From contig JALGPY010000008.1 of the NCBI GenBank assembly GCA_023055425.1, forward strand, positions 8,070,501-8,134,500: a DNA stretch of 64,000 bases. Direction: 5' to 3'. The notes beneath the pieces are model-generated. The model searched no databases. It was not told where the DNA came from and saw nothing but the letters and a program-made list of their open reading frames with translations. Source of the stretch: Linanthus parryae. Lineage: Eukaryota > Streptophyta > Magnoliopsida > Ericales > Polemoniaceae. The stretch's first letter is position 1; the number at the start of each line of letters is the position of its first letter. Both the position numbers and the translations under genes were made by a program. Shown piece by piece: positions 1 to 11,678 of this stretch.

Positions 1-455
1 TTCCTATCCAGTGCAACTGGGGTGGCATCCAATGAAATGGAGCTGGAAGTGTGATTGGTCATTTCCTACTCAGTTGTATAAGGTATTCTTGATCAATTAG
101 ATTCATCTTCTTTCCAAAACCTCCTCAGTCTTAACCTCCAGCTCAACCAGTTGACCAGCATGATAGCGGTCGTTATCCGCGTTGTTTCAAAGTTGGAATA
201 CCTTGATCTTTCAACAAGTTCTTTTAATGGGACAATCCTCTTTTCGATATCTAATCTCACTTGGTTGTCAAAATTGATTTGCCTCGGAATAACTTGTTTG
301 GCGAGCTCGACCCGGTACTATTCCCTAACGGTTCTGTCCCGGCTCGAACCAGCTTAGTCAGCCTTCACAGGCTACTCTGGAAATCCTTGGTCCAAATGGG
401 AGTGGGTAACACTCGCCAGCCTAAAGATTCAAAGTGTAATGTAGTTGCGCTAATA
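1..455 (+). pseudogene. LRR receptor kinase pseudogene, truncated at window edge
   Basis: This stretch is a decayed copy of the N-terminal part of the intact LRR receptor kinase at 26999-29968. The order of blocks matches: the end of the cap region, the first LRRs (LEYLDLS, then a FNGTI-type repeat), and the segment corresponding to LDPGLFP. The frame is broken several times, and no frame stays open through the whole homologous stretch. Homology stops after the LFP segment. It is followed by a non-LRR tail (GGTCCAAATGGGAGT, then CCAGCCTAAAGATTCAAAG) that also ends the truncated copy at 16908-17321. The start lies outside the window. No function is expected. Confidence 0.85.
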
Positions 456-460
456 TTTGT

Positions 461-528
461 ACTCATAGACCACTACAAATATTTTTTTTTTTCTCAAAAA
501 AAAAAAATATTTGTAGTGGTCTATGAGT
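461..528. repeat. Near-perfect foldback hairpin
   Basis: Two arms of about 32 bases, beginning ACTCATAGACCACTACAAAT and its reverse complement, are separated by only CTC. The inner part of each arm is an A or T run. The hairpin sits at the 3' tail of the receptor-kinase pseudogene; the related copy near 17325 has only a single unfolded AATATTTGTAGTG there. It probably arose by a local inverted duplication. Confidence 0.8.
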
Positions 529-980
529 CACATCCTAAATCTGAACTATTGAATCATTGCATACCCTATTGTGAAGCAATATAAAAAATATAGTAATGAC
601 ATGTATTGTTCACATAAGCAAGTACAGTGGTAAATGGATTGCATGTAACACAATTCCCAACACATAATTATTGAATCATGCATACTCAGATCAAGTCAAA
701 TCTGCAAAACTTAGTCCTCCTCTATGGGAGTAAATACATGTCCATTGGACAACCAATAAAGCAAATACTAATGAAATATGCAACATTCCAAATTTAAAAA
801 TCACAAATCTCAAATCGTATCTCGCTATAAGAGAACAGTACATAAAGAAGAAGGGTAACTAATCCTCATCGGTGACATTCCGGTCCAGAAACAAATACAT
901 AGATGGAAATGAAATGGGAAGTAAAAGAAACAAAACAAAATGCAGAAACAAAGAAGCACTGACTGACCCGACCAAAATTC
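529..980. other. Intergenic, nothing recognised
   Basis: AT-rich sequence without a convincing coding frame, terminal repeat or RNA signature. Confidence 0.6.
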
Positions 981-1300
981 GAAAGACGCGAAATGGCTGA
1001 GAGCCAAATGGATGCACGAACTCGCCGGAGAGGAAATCGGCGGCAGAGACAGATCGATGGCAAAGAGGGAGACAGCGCAGGCAAACGATGGCTAGGGTGC
1101 TTGGGTCTCAGTCGGAAACTGCTGGGGATCGTCTCGGTCTTCTCGAAATTCTGCTCAAATGAGCACAGAACGCAGCGAAGGAGCGGCGAAGGATGAATGG
1201 AGAAGGCGGCAGTGGTGACACTAATGGCGGCGGCGATTTTGGTGGTGACAGAAGCAGTGACGGAGGGTGCTTGTTGTCGAGAGAGAGAGAGAGAGCTGAG
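981..1300 (-). other. GC-richer, gene-like 5' region (uncertain)
   Basis: On the minus strand this block has the look of a plant 5' leader and first exon: a CT-rich microsatellite near 1280-1300, then CGCC/TCCGGCG-rich text with short open frames. No protein family is recognisable and no frame exceeds about 70 codons. It could be the 5' remnant of a decayed gene, or a captured fragment. Sequence composition differs from the AT-rich flanks. Confidence 0.25.
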
Positions 1301-1349
1301 TTGGCAAATTTATGGATTTGGGTGTGGGGAATGGAATATAGGGGAGTTA

Positions 1350-1763
1350 GAGCATCTCCAACTGATCATGGAAATCAACATTTTATGCAAAATATAAAGG
1401 ATCTTGTAAAAAATAGGACTCCAACAGTACATGCATCTCGAAAGGCAAAATGCAGAACATGCAAAACTCTCGCCAAGTTTGGCGAGGATAATTGGTTCTG
1501 CAAAAATTTTTGAACATGTTTCCTATTTTTTCTCAACCCATGTTCCTACAATTATTACTTGATGATATGTATTCCTACAATTTAGTTTTCTCTCTCATCC
1601 ACAATTCATCATTTGCACGTGTTGTGAGTGAAGATTAAATAGAAAAACATATTTTGCATAACTTTTACAATCATTGTTGGAGTAGGAAACCTCTTGCCAA
1701 ATGCAAAACAACATTATTATGTATAATTTGCATTAAATATACATATTACTGATGGAGATGCTC
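1350..1763. mobile_element. PIF/Harbinger-like MITE, GAGCATCTCC termini
   Basis: The ends GAGCATCTCCAAC and GGAGATGCTC are inverted repeats. They are flanked by TTA on the left and TAA on the right, so the trinucleotide duplication is not perfect here. The termini are shared with the elements at 1832-2683 and 15464-15717, whose flanks are TAA on both sides. The interior is noncoding and AT-rich. Confidence 0.65.
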
Positions 1764-1831
1764 TAATTCAGTTTTATGAGAGGTTGGTGTGATTTGAGGG
1801 CACTGGTCGTCGGTTGGAGAAATGGGGTTAA

Positions 1832-2683
1832 GGGCATCTCCAACCCCATGGGGGGAGGGGGAGGGGGAAGGGAAAAATCGTATAAAAATACGGTTCATGT
1901 CCAACCCCATGGGGGGAGGGGGTGCTATGGGGATAAATTTTGCCTTGGGTGAGGGATGGTTAGGGGGGATTTCCCCATGGACATCCCCTCCCCCTCCCCC
2001 TACACGGAATGATTAATTAGTTAAATATTTAATAATTTTAAATACACATACTAGCATTTTGTGATTATATTCTGTATTTTATTATTATGATTAATATTTT
2101 TTTTATTTCTTAAAATTAATAATGTAATCACGATTGTTGGCAAGTATATTTACGAACAGTCATCATTATCTTATTTTTTTGAACTTTAATCCTTTCAACT
2201 AACGAAAGAACTTGTAATCGTTGTTAGGTTGGTTTATTTCAATTTGTGTGTTTTATCCATCTACTTGTTGCATTTTTGTATTAGTGTTTAATTTTATTTC
2301 TTGTAATAACGAGTTTTTCAAACTTGTCATCGTTACTTTTTCGAATAAAAGTTTTGTTTGTTAATACTATTTTAATTATTATTAGTATTATTATAATTGT
2401 TATTATTATTAACATCTTTTTTTGTGTGTATGTCTCTGTGTGTGTATATATATATACACACATTGGTAAACAATTTTTCATTTACTTTTTTTGTATTAAT
2501 AATTCATTTTTAAATCATTAAATATATATTACAAATTATTTTTTTGGGTGGGGGAAAGAAATGGGTTGGAGACGATTAGTAGTTTGGCGGAAGGGGAAGG
2601 GGAGGGGGAGGGGGAAAATGGTGGGCCCGTGGGGGGAGGGGGAGGTGAGGGGAAGGGGAAAAAGCAATGGGTTGGAGATGCTC
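1832..2683. mobile_element. PIF/Harbinger-like nonautonomous element, TAA duplication
   Basis: The terminal inverted repeats GGGCATCTCCAACCC and GGGTTGGAGATGCTC are flanked by TAA on both sides (1829-1831 and 2684-2686), as expected for PIF/Harbinger elements. Next to each end lie purine-rich GGGGGAGGGG blocks in inverted orientation. The middle is AT-rich with a short TATATA/CACACA stretch near 2445-2462. No transposase is encoded. Confidence 0.75.
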
Positions 2684-2686
2684 TAA

Positions 2687-3075
2687 GGGATATGTGGGTG
2701 GTCTGCTACAGAGGGAGGTGGAGGAGAAAGATGATGTGTGGGTGGAATAATCAAGTGTGGGTGGAGTTTGTGTTAAGATGAGAAAAGTAATTGGATTACA
2801 TACACATTATTATGTAACTCTAAAAAATAACTTCTCAACAATTTCTTAGATAAAGTTAATTAGAAAATTTAATAGAAAATAGGAGAACAAAAACTTCACA
2901 AACTCCAACGAAATATATTTTTCACGAACCTAATTATTATTTTTTAAATAGTAATTCGACCTCTAAGTTCTTCAAAATGATAAATCAGCCCCAATAATAA
3001 AAAAAATCTTAAATCAGCCCCAAAAATCAGAAATTACCAATTCAATACTAACAGAAAACTGGGGTATTTCACGGT
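2687..3075. other. Intergenic, nothing recognised
   Basis: AT-rich sequence with short A runs. No gene, terminal repeat or RNA gene is supported. Confidence 0.6.
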
Positions 3076-3079
3076 CACC

Positions 3080-3490
3080 CGATTGGAAAGAAAATGGTTC
3101 ACTGAATACGATGCCCCGAGGAGTTTTCTAAGCTTTCAACCTTAGCTACAAAGGGATTCGCCGTTAATGGACACTTTTTTGGTTGAGTCCGAAGGGGAGC
3201 TGCGGCTGGTCACAGGAACAATCAAGAAGCGTTCAAGTGTGACCCGAGGAAAAGGTTCACAGTTTATGTATTGGATCTTGATTTGAAGAGATGGGACTGT
3301 GTCAACTCACTGGGAGACAAGGCTATACTCTTTCTGTGCGGGGTTGACACATGTCGTTATCTACCTATGAATTCCGGGATATGAAAGGAACTCCATTTAT
3401 TTTGATGTTTGGTCAAAGGATATACATCTTCAATCTTTTGATTTACTGGATGGATTGGGATCCATTGAGATGGGGGGAGTTTGTGACACA
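3080..3490 (+). pseudogene. DUF295 / F-box-associated domain remnant
   Basis: A run of translated blocks matches the C-terminal DUF295 domain found in many plant F-box proteins. LVESEGELRLV lies around 3183-3215. RFTVYVLDLDLKRWDCVNSL and then GDKAI..LCGVDTCRYLP lie around 3260-3370, with a degraded KG..FDVW-like block after that. The blocks sit in different frames with stops between them, so this is a dead fragment. No F-box was seen upstream. The family assignment rests on remembered motif order and was not searched. Confidence 0.6.
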
Positions 3491-3796
3491 AAACGCAACA
3501 TCTCTTCTCTTATTCAGCCACTGTAATATAAGATGTAGCTAAGCTATAAAAGGAAAATCTCTTAATATATAATCCCATCAACTCAGTGATAGTAACTACT
3601 AAGATATGTATTTTTGTTACACGATTATACACATGATGCATTCTTCATCGACATCTTCATGTAAAAATGCATTCTTTACGCAGAACGGCTGCACAACTAG
3701 CAACTAGGGAAAATTGTTTCAAGACAAACGACTCCTTAAGTGTGTGTTTATTTTTTAGCTACCAATCTGAAAGAACTAATTAAGGCCATAACCGAA
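3491..3796. other. Intergenic, nothing recognised
   Basis: AT-rich, with no open frame or repeat that I can assign. Confidence 0.6.
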
Positions 3797-4213
3797 TGTT
3801 AGAATGCTTAAGGAAGAACAACCGAAAGAGTGTGGAGAAAGAGAGATTTTATCGATAATGAAAGAGCTTACATCTCGGGTGGTTTTGAGCAAATGAGCCC
3901 CTCCCCTTATATAAAAATCATTTCCCCATAGAAGGGCCTAGATATCTTCTAATCTAACACCCACGATTAAGTGGCTTAGAACCTTCCTTCCCCTAGTGGC
4001 TTAAGATATTTACAAGTGATAATTCTAGAGCTTCGTACACACTTATGCATCCATACAACATGAGAAACTTTTGGAAAAGTTAACTAACTAGTGGTCTAGG
4101 AAATATATATCCTACGTCTAAAGAGAACTTAACCAAGTGAGCTAAAGTGTCATGGGCTAGCCCAAAGGAACTAACCAAGAATAGTATCAAGTAAATATAT
4201 CCGACCCATGACA
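3797..4213 (-). repeat. LTR of a degraded Ty3/gypsy element
   Basis: On the minus strand the segment runs from TGTCATGGGTCGG to CATTCTAACA, the TG...CA ends of an LTR. It follows directly after a purine-rich tract (AAGTGGGGCAGAA, minus strand) and the integrase tail of the neighbouring gypsy fragment, as a 3' LTR should. The partner LTR is not in the window, so the exact ends and target duplication cannot be confirmed. Confidence 0.6.
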
Positions 4214-4775
4214 TTCTGCCCCACTTAATGATGCGGCGTCCTCGTCTCGTCTCGTTCTATCTTGTCATTTAATTGTCACAACAATTCCTCACTTTCCCAC
4301 GTTCCTTCCTCCATAGGTGTGCCCTTCGATTTGATGAAGTACTCCTAGTACTTCGGCACTCCCTAGTGACTGACAGGCCACTCCTTCAAGATCTCCTCCA
4401 CTTACTTGTCAAAAGAAGTGCTATCATCAGTGGTGCTTGCCTCGACTCCCCACGGTTCGGGTCTTCTTATCCTCTTGCTATAGCTTGAGCTGCCTCATGT
4501 GGAAGACCAAATGAATCTTGAACTTTGGAGAAAACTCCACCCGATTGAAAGCCTTGACGACTATGGCTAGCACCGAAAACGACCCCTCGTACTTTCGTAG
4601 TAGTCCCTTGTGCAACAGCCGGGTGTGCTTGAATTGTTGCGGCAAGAACTTCACAAGCACCATGTCGTCCACTTGAAATTTCACCCATCGCCTCTTCTTG
4701 TCTGTCCATTTATCCATCCTCTTAGCGGCCTTCTGGAGGTAAGCACTTTGCTTTCTCTCTCACACTCTATGTTCT
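4214..4775 (-). pseudogene. Ty3/gypsy pol, C-terminal integrase fragment
   Basis: Minus-strand translation gives the conserved tail of a plant gypsy polyprotein, downstream of the integrase core: KAAKRMDKWTDKKRR, VDDMVLVKFLPQQFK, LRKYEGSFSVL, then FKIHLVFHMRQLKL. Stops interrupt the frame after this point. Reverse transcriptase, RNase H and the integrase core are missing. The adjoining LTR at 3797-4213 fits this being the 3' end of the element. Homology ends abruptly near 4775. Confidence 0.8.
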
Positions 4776-5518
4776 TCCTTCTTCTTCTTCCTGTCCTTCC
4801 GATTGATCACCACAAGGAGATGAGAGAGCGTCGTAGGGTTAGGCGGAGCACAGCTACGGTGGGGGAAAACCATCTTCGCACGAGCCACGTCAGCAGGAGC
4901 GGAAATGAAAGCAGCGAGAGTGGCGTGGGTGGGTTGAAGGAAGAAGAAAGAGAGGAGCGGTTTGACAAAGAAGGAGAGAGGGAGAGTCCTGGTTATGGCG
5001 ACTAGGGTTATAGTAAAGAAGAATGTGAAGAATGACGAGTTGGAGAAGAGAGGGTATTTATAGTAGTGTAGTTTTGCTTCAACATTAGGGGTAGTTTTAT
5101 CTTTTCACCACATCTGTTAGGGCTGGCAGTTAGGAAGCTACATCTGTTAGGGACTAAAGTGGCTTTATTCGAAGTACAGGGGACCATAGTGTATTTTATC
5201 CCAAGTTCAAATGTGGTTGTCCTCTTTTACCCTAAAAATTTATACGTGTGAGTAATTGGATGAGAATACCCTTCATTAAGCGATAAAAGACGTAAATGTC
5301 CATCACTTGACGGGCTAGTGTGATTGACGGAGTCAACGGTTGAGTTAGAAATAAAGCTATGCGACTCCCTGAAATCAACTTTGTAAAGTAGCACATGTTA
5401 GATAATTCTAAATGTGAGGAATTCTGTGTGAGGACAATTTTTGTTTCTATATAATTACTCGGTTTCATCAACAACAAAAAATCCTAGTTACCAAAACCCT
5501 CACTCGTTAGTCGTTGTA
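4776..5518. other. Unassigned stretch with short gene-like block
   Basis: Between 4790 and 5050 there is GC-richer sequence with a short open frame but no family I recognise. The rest is AT-rich. The text near 5100-5230 (GGGACTAAAGTGGC, ACCCTAAAAATTTA) resembles the end of a TIR element, but I found no matching partner. Confidence 0.35.
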
Positions 5519-5523
5519 CTTTA

Positions 5524-6321
5524 TGTAGGAAAATATTGACCCAAATATGTGTTTACAATCCGAACAGAAAATAAAGAAGAAGATAAAAAAGGTAACGACT
5601 TACAGATGATTTGAATCCGAATGCATCTACAGTTTTGGAAGACAGTTTCGTATATAATACGAGGCTCCTTAAAGCAGATTCGTCCCCCACATTACGTGCT
5701 TTTCATGGAGAATTTGGACGTCTACTTCCCAGGATAAAAGCTTCCCTGTGCGGTGTTGGAGAGCACGGTACAACACTCGCACACAACGAACTAAGACTAC
5801 GCGAAAGAGAGTATCTGATGGAAGGTAGAGAGAGAGATATTTGTATGTTTCTGAGATATATCTCAAATGAGAAGGATGACAGTCTTTTTATAGGAGAAGA
5901 AGTGACTGTTAGGGAATAGTTGTGTCAGTTCAATTTGAACTGATCAGTTGCAACTGTTGGAACAGTTACAACTGTTAACAACCCGTTTAATATTTAGTTA
6001 GTATTTGGCCCAAAAAGTTAAAGCCCACTAACTAGCCCAACCCAATACCACGCCGCGTAAGTGGTTCGACCTTTTCCCAAGTTTCTTCCTTATCAACGAT
6101 GTGATATACTCTCTCTCAACCCAATGATCAACGACTCATTTTGTGCGCTTAATTTGATCATTCATTATTTAATAGATTTTGACGAGTGAGTTACCGAACA
6201 ATCACCAATGTACCTAGTTTACAACAATGTGTTCGGTGTCGTCAACTCTTAAGTGAGTCGGGTCAAAACCTTACTCAACCGTCAGGTCAATTAATATCGT
6301 CAAAATACTATTTTTCCAACA
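5524..6321 (-). repeat. 3' LTR of the 5.9 kb copia-type element
   Basis: The minus strand starts TGTTGGAAAAATAG and ends TTTTCCTACA, the TG...CA form. The length is 798 bp. It contains a direct internal AACTGTT/AACAGTT-rich segment near 5950-5975. This copy is complete; the right copy lacks the part equivalent to 5603-5667 and has 5524-5602 inverted. Confidence 0.85.
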
Positions 6322-6899
6322 ATCCCCCACATGAATGACAAATTAGCGTTTAAGCTGGAATATTGTCGAATTGTGGGTGAAATCTCTTAGGCGGTAGTTA
6401 ATTGCATAAAGAAAGGTAGCCATAGACTTTGAACCTTTCCATTAGTGAAATACTACAGGGTATACTGGCTTGACAGTGAACGAAACGCCTTGAACTGCTT
6501 GCCGCATTGTATACCTAGTCGGTAGTAATCACACAATTAACAACCTGAACGTAGTCCGTTCTCATAGTTGTGTTCATTTCGGCCTTGAAACACTTTCCTG
6601 GTTTCATGAGTAGACTTAGAGGAGTATAGCCACGTCATCCTCCTAGAACCGGCCCGTTCCTACTCACATAGGTGAGACACATAACGAGTAACCTCCATAC
6701 TCTTCTTAAACTCTTAAGATATGGTCTCATTAAAAGCCTTCTTGCTTACCCTGTCCCTATCACTCAGTGTTCGCCCTAAGAATGAGTTTGGAAACCTTAT
6801 TTCCGGGTGAGTGATTTATGTATTTGCACTGGTAGTTGGGTTGTCCCTTTTGAACCTAGTTCTTGGGATCTCCAGTCACCTAGGTTGGGTTTGCCGCTA

Positions 6900-7260
6900 C
6901 GTGCAACTCTTACGAGATTGGCTTTGATCTCATTCTCCTTGACGAACTTGCAACTAGTTCTCTCAATAAACCTTTAGTCAACGGATCCGTTATTTTTGAC
7001 TTTGCACAATCGATCGATATTAATCATTTTGAGAGAAGTTGCCTAATGGTATTATATCTCTGACGAATATGTCTAGACTTACCATTATGCATACAATTTT
7101 GTGCCCTGCCTATTGCCGTTTGACTATCGCAATGAATGCATATAGGAGGCACATATTTTGGCCATTTGGAGTATCTTCGAGGAAATGAAAAGTCATTCAG
7201 CATCTTCCCCTGCCTTGTCTCACGCTATGAATTTTTCTATCATAGTAGACCTTGCAATGC
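6900..7260 (-). pseudogene. Decayed copia RNase H segment
   Basis: The minus-strand translation shows the order typical of the Ty1/copia RNase H end: [14 protein letters not shown], then GEDAE, ICIHCDSQTAIGRAQN, NGKSRHIRQRYNTIRQLLS, and a degraded LTKGL-like stretch. Stop codons and small shifts break it, for example where LDKAGEEAEW would be expected. Reverse transcriptase should lie upstream, at higher coordinates, but I could not find it. So this is a relic carried inside a recently moved element. Confidence 0.75.
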
Positions 7261-7299
7261 ACGTCTGCTTTGAAGATATATAAGAAATTGCCGCTTCAC

Positions 7300-10200
7300 C
7301 GATAGTGAAAACATATCCGCTTGTGGATGTGGAGTCTCTAGAGTAAGAGATCTCAAACACATATTGCATGTCTTGTTAAATGCTTCGCAAGAATTTTTCC
7401 ATTCTTCTAAAGTTGATACCAATCATTTATAAATACTAACAAGACTATTCAATGTAAGCGCATTCTAGTTGGTGATTGCAAATTATAGAATTGCTTCACA
7501 ACGTTATCATACTAGACATTTTGAGTATGAACAAATTTATCCTTATGAGATACCCCCATAGTTCTAGTTTTTGATTCGGTTTCATGCCTTTCATAGGGAA
7601 GTACTACCTCTTCTCCGCATACTAGCGTTTTCATGATCACAAGTCCTTGTAGATATGGATATTTCTACCGACTTAACCTGCATGATATCTCCATTCATGA
7701 GACTTTCATTCAATAACCATTCCAACTTTATGTGCCTAATAAGATCGTAGGCTAAAGAATTTCATTTTGTTCAAAACTGCTGCTAACAGGTCATAAGTAC
7801 TATAAAACTCATGACTTGCATTATAATAAATTGCATATCCATGAGTGTTTGACAACTCTTGAATTTTCCATGAGTGCTTGAAAACTCTTGGAAGCCTTGA
7901 ACTTGAATGATTATTGCACGAATTGAACTGTGAGAGCATAGAAAAAGGAGATCAAATTTTCTCTTTCAAGCACTGTGAAGACCTTCATCATTTTCACCCT
8001 TGTTCTTCTATTGTCTTTATTTCCCATTGTTATGGGGTCAATTAGACGTACTAAAATTGACGCACTGTACAGCACCAAGTTCACAACTTGGTTTAGCCAT
8101 CTTGTTTGAAGTGCTAACAATATTTTACGGGAAACCAACCCAACCTTTATTCTAGTATAAAGGGGCAAGACTTTGTACAACACAAAACCTAACTCCGGGT
8201 ACATATCTAAACAATGCTCTCTGCCTTTCTTTTATAATGCCTCTTTAATGCTCTTTGCAATTTCTCAAAATACCATAGCATTATAGGCAGATTTGCATGG
8301 GTGGTTGCAATCAGTTTTGCTACATAAATAACAGAACGAAACTGCCCGATAACTACCTATAAACATGTCCCAACTATGCAGCGACACATTCCAGCGAACC
8401 GGAACTCAAACGGCTAACCAAAGAGATTCCAAATCTGCTATAACATTTAGCAGAAACACACAGTGCACAATTCCAGCGAACAATTTAGTGCGATTTGCAG
8501 TTTATTCTGGCAGAAACATGCAGCATACTCGCCCTTGTTCCACCATCTTTCGGCACAACAACGACACTCACGACCAGGAACATATCGGTATCGTAACGGC
8601 CAGCGAATAGTGGCCTAAACGTTGCACAACCCACACAAGTCTGGTAGTGAACCGGGTTGCGATCAACAACCTTCAACGGTGCACAACCTGCTCCAAACGT
8701 AGCAGCGAATCGAAGGTAATCACAAAGCCAAAGTCGGGTCTGACTGTGGCCAAGCGCTGAGCAACACCACCAGAATAAATCTCCTCAAGTTTGACCGTAA
8801 TATACAATCAGAACATAACCAATATTCCGTTTACACCCATGCCAACAACGGCAGCGCGCTGCACCAAAGCGAGTGCCCAGCGAAGAGCGTTAAACGGACC
8901 AACATATCAAACCAATGTCGAGCCAACGTGCGTACTTGGTGCACCAACGTCGCACCAGACCTCCTATACCCTTTGAACTCGATGACCTCATAGAGACCAA
9001 CCTCGCCCAACGAGTTTTCCCCTCGTCGAAACGAGTTTTTTTTTTTTTTTTTTTCATGGCAACATGACTGTGCATGTCTCTGCTCTGTTGGGACTATCAA
9101 AAAGTAATAAAAGTAACAAACAATGTAACTTCCAGTGTTGTAATACATTGGTTCTGGGCATCTCCTTATATCCCATTTCCTAAAAAACGCCAGGATTGCT
9201 TAAAGCAATTTGATGGAAACTAATGATATATCACATAACATCAAACATATCGGAGAAAGGAAAATTCACTAGCAACAATACTAATATTTTCAGTAACTAC
9301 AAAGATGCGGCAACAAAGTGACGCAATGGTGAACTGTGTCTGTTCCATGTTCCAATCCGAAATTTGTATCGCTAGAAATGTTATAACCACCAGTTATATT
9401 GATTGTAATTTGAATTTCAAATGCCAACATATAGTATTGAAATGATACTTCACATCAGATGAAATATTTCATCAATCTCGATCTACAATGGTGGAGATAT
9501 AGTACTCTTTGACTACTATTCTCACTCTTCTCTTCGATCATCAGATACAACCATATTCAACGACTTAAGTAGCCATCAAGCTACATCGATCGGACACAAA
9601 TTGGACAGAGGCTCGTAATTCTGTTCACATCTGATTGGATTGATTTCTAAGCGCAGGGATTGTCAACGTCGAGTATGTTACCATAATAACTTCCAAACAA
9701 CAAGTACCCGACCACGAGCCCCCCCCCCCCCCCCCTAATAGCGATGAACATGCCTCCATTAAAAGTCATGTTTGCAAGCAGTAGGCAATTTCTGGGAGGA
9801 CTCCAAATACAAGTCAATACTGCTTTCTTCTCCCATCGTTTCATACCACACCATCCAAGTGGTAGATAAATTGAGAAGAAGCAGCAGAAGAAACTTATTT
9901 TAGCCATGCTTTTGGAGGCAGATAAACGAGTGACCCATTGATTCGGGTCACTCTCTTTGTTTGGCAACATTCAATTCAACCCTTCCACAGATCAATTGAT
10001 ATCCCCTAAGTCGGAAGCGACACGACGTTTGGTTCAAAAAGGAGATGATACAGAAGCGATGGAAGGATAGGGAAAGAAAGGTCAACAAACAAGGGATCAG
10101 TTTATCGGAGAACCCATGATCTTCCCATGATCTTCCCGATCCGTTCGTATCCTTGGAAGAGACATCCGGTCCGGTTAAAACCGAACAGAATCGCCCCGGC

Positions 10201-10652
10201 GAACTTAGCCTTCCATCGTTCCCCGCGCTTATCTTCCGGTAGAGGAGAGGAGTTTCGACGGAATACGGCGGCGGTGATTTAGATGACGAAGATGAGATAA
10301 ACTTGAATCAGATGCGTCGGTCTCGAGGGAGATGGAGTAGACCGTCTACATCTGCGTCTTCCATGAATCAAAGAGAATAGTGACTTTATGGCCCTAGTAA
10401 AGAGGGCATCGTCATCTTCATCTTCTCCGAACGGATCCGAGAGAAACACAATGAAGCTCTCTGTCTTGTGAGTTGTTTCTAGAAACAAACTCTCAACAAC
10501 ATTGACTATTGATTATTATAAAAAACAGGAATGAATTTTTATCATTAAACAATAGTATTTGTATAGAACACTAATATGTACTACGAAAATATTATTCTGA
10601 CACATAAAATTCTGACTGTCCACAAAAAAGTCAGACAAAATATTATTTTAAT
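7300..10652. other. Noncoding cargo of the copia-type element
   Basis: No retroelement protein is recognisable here. The part at 8340-9060 is GC-richer and repeats CAGCGAA-like words. The part at 9640-10490 looks, on the minus strand, like the 5' end of a plant gene: short open frames, CCGCCGCCG text and CTTC-rich leader-like sequence, but no known protein. It ends in short A/T runs. It may be host sequence captured by the element. Homopolymers at 9037-9054 (T) and 9721-9735 (C) are assembly-sensitive. Confidence 0.35.
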
Positions 10653-10656
10653 GAGG

Positions 10657-11391
10657 TAAGTCGTTACCTTTTTTATCTTCTTCTTTATTTTCTGTTCGGA
10701 TTGTAAACACATATTTGGGTCAATATTTTCCTACAATCTTAAAGCAGATTCGTCCCCCACATTACGTGCTTTTCATGGAGAATTTGGACGTCTACTTCCC
10801 AGGATAAAAGCTTCCCTGTGCGGTGTTGGAGAGCACGGTACAACACTCGCACACAACGAACTAAGACTACGCGAAAGAGAGTATCTGATGGAAGGTAGAG
10901 AGAGAGATATTTGTATGTTTCTGAGATATATCTCAAATGAGAAGGATGACAGTCTTTTTATAGGAGAAGAAGTGACTGTTAGGGAATAGTTGTGTCAGTT
11001 CAATTTGAACTGATCAGTTGCAACTGTTGGAACAGTTACAACTGTTAACAACCCGTTTAATATTTAGTTAGTATTTGGCCCAAAAAGTTAAAGCCCACTA
11101 ACTAGCCCAACCCAATACCACGCCGCGTAAGTGGTTCGACCTTTTCCCAAGTTTCTTCCTTATCAACGATGTGATATACTCTCTCTCAACCCAATGATCA
11201 ACGACTCATTTTGTGCGCTTAATTTGATCATTCATTATTTAATAGATTTTGACGAGTGAGTTACCGAACAATCACCAATGTACCTAGTTTACAACAATGT
11301 GTTCGGTGTCGTCAACTCTTAAGTGAGTCGGGTCAAAACCTTACTCAACCGTCAGGTCAATTAATATCGTCAAAATACTATTTTTCCAACA
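10657..11391 (-). repeat. 5' LTR of the copia-type element, rearranged
   Basis: Positions 10738-11391 equal 5668-6321 of the other LTR with no difference seen. Positions 10657-10735 are the exact reverse complement of 5524-5602, the LTR end that should border the primer site. The 65 bases equivalent to 5603-5667 are absent. So the LTR end has been inverted with a deletion, and a normal primer-binding site is not visible beside it. Confidence 0.85.
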
Positions 11392-11678
11392 CTTTAGACT
11401 TGTTTTTATTTCTTGGTAAGCACTCATGAGATTAGCTTCATTGTCAAAGCTTGGATTATTTATAAACCCAAGTTGTCAGAAAAGTCAAAACTGAAACCCG
11501 GCAAGACATTTACTAGCTTCAGCCATAAAGTCCTACATTTTTTCTTAAACCAAAAGTCCACATGTCGATATATAGTCATCGAAATATTAATTAAAAATTC
11601 AATGGACCTCAGCGTAACTTGTGCTATGTAAATTGACAGTCGTTTCCTATATCTTTGTTATTGTGGTAATTAAAATCA

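Larger units (their letters stand above)
5524..11391 (-). mobile_element. Complete nonautonomous copia-type LTR retrotransposon
   Basis: A minus-strand element of about 5.9 kb is bounded by the direct repeat CTTTA (5519-5523 and 11392-11396). The 3' LTR is 5524-6321. The right-hand copy matches it base for base by eye over 10738-11391. A polypurine tract (ATGTGGGGGAT, minus strand) abuts the 3' LTR at 6322. The only recognisable coding remnant is a decayed copia RNase H near 6900-7260. The 7.3-10.6 kb interior has no pol homology that I can see. Identical LTRs with dead coding capacity mean recent movement with enzymes supplied in trans. The right LTR is rearranged at its inner end. Confidence 0.85.

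Noticed and set aside
10279..10488. Minus-strand short open frame, Asp-rich, in the copia cargo
   Set aside because: About 70 codons with no recognisable domain and stops close by. Kept only as part of the gene-like cargo.
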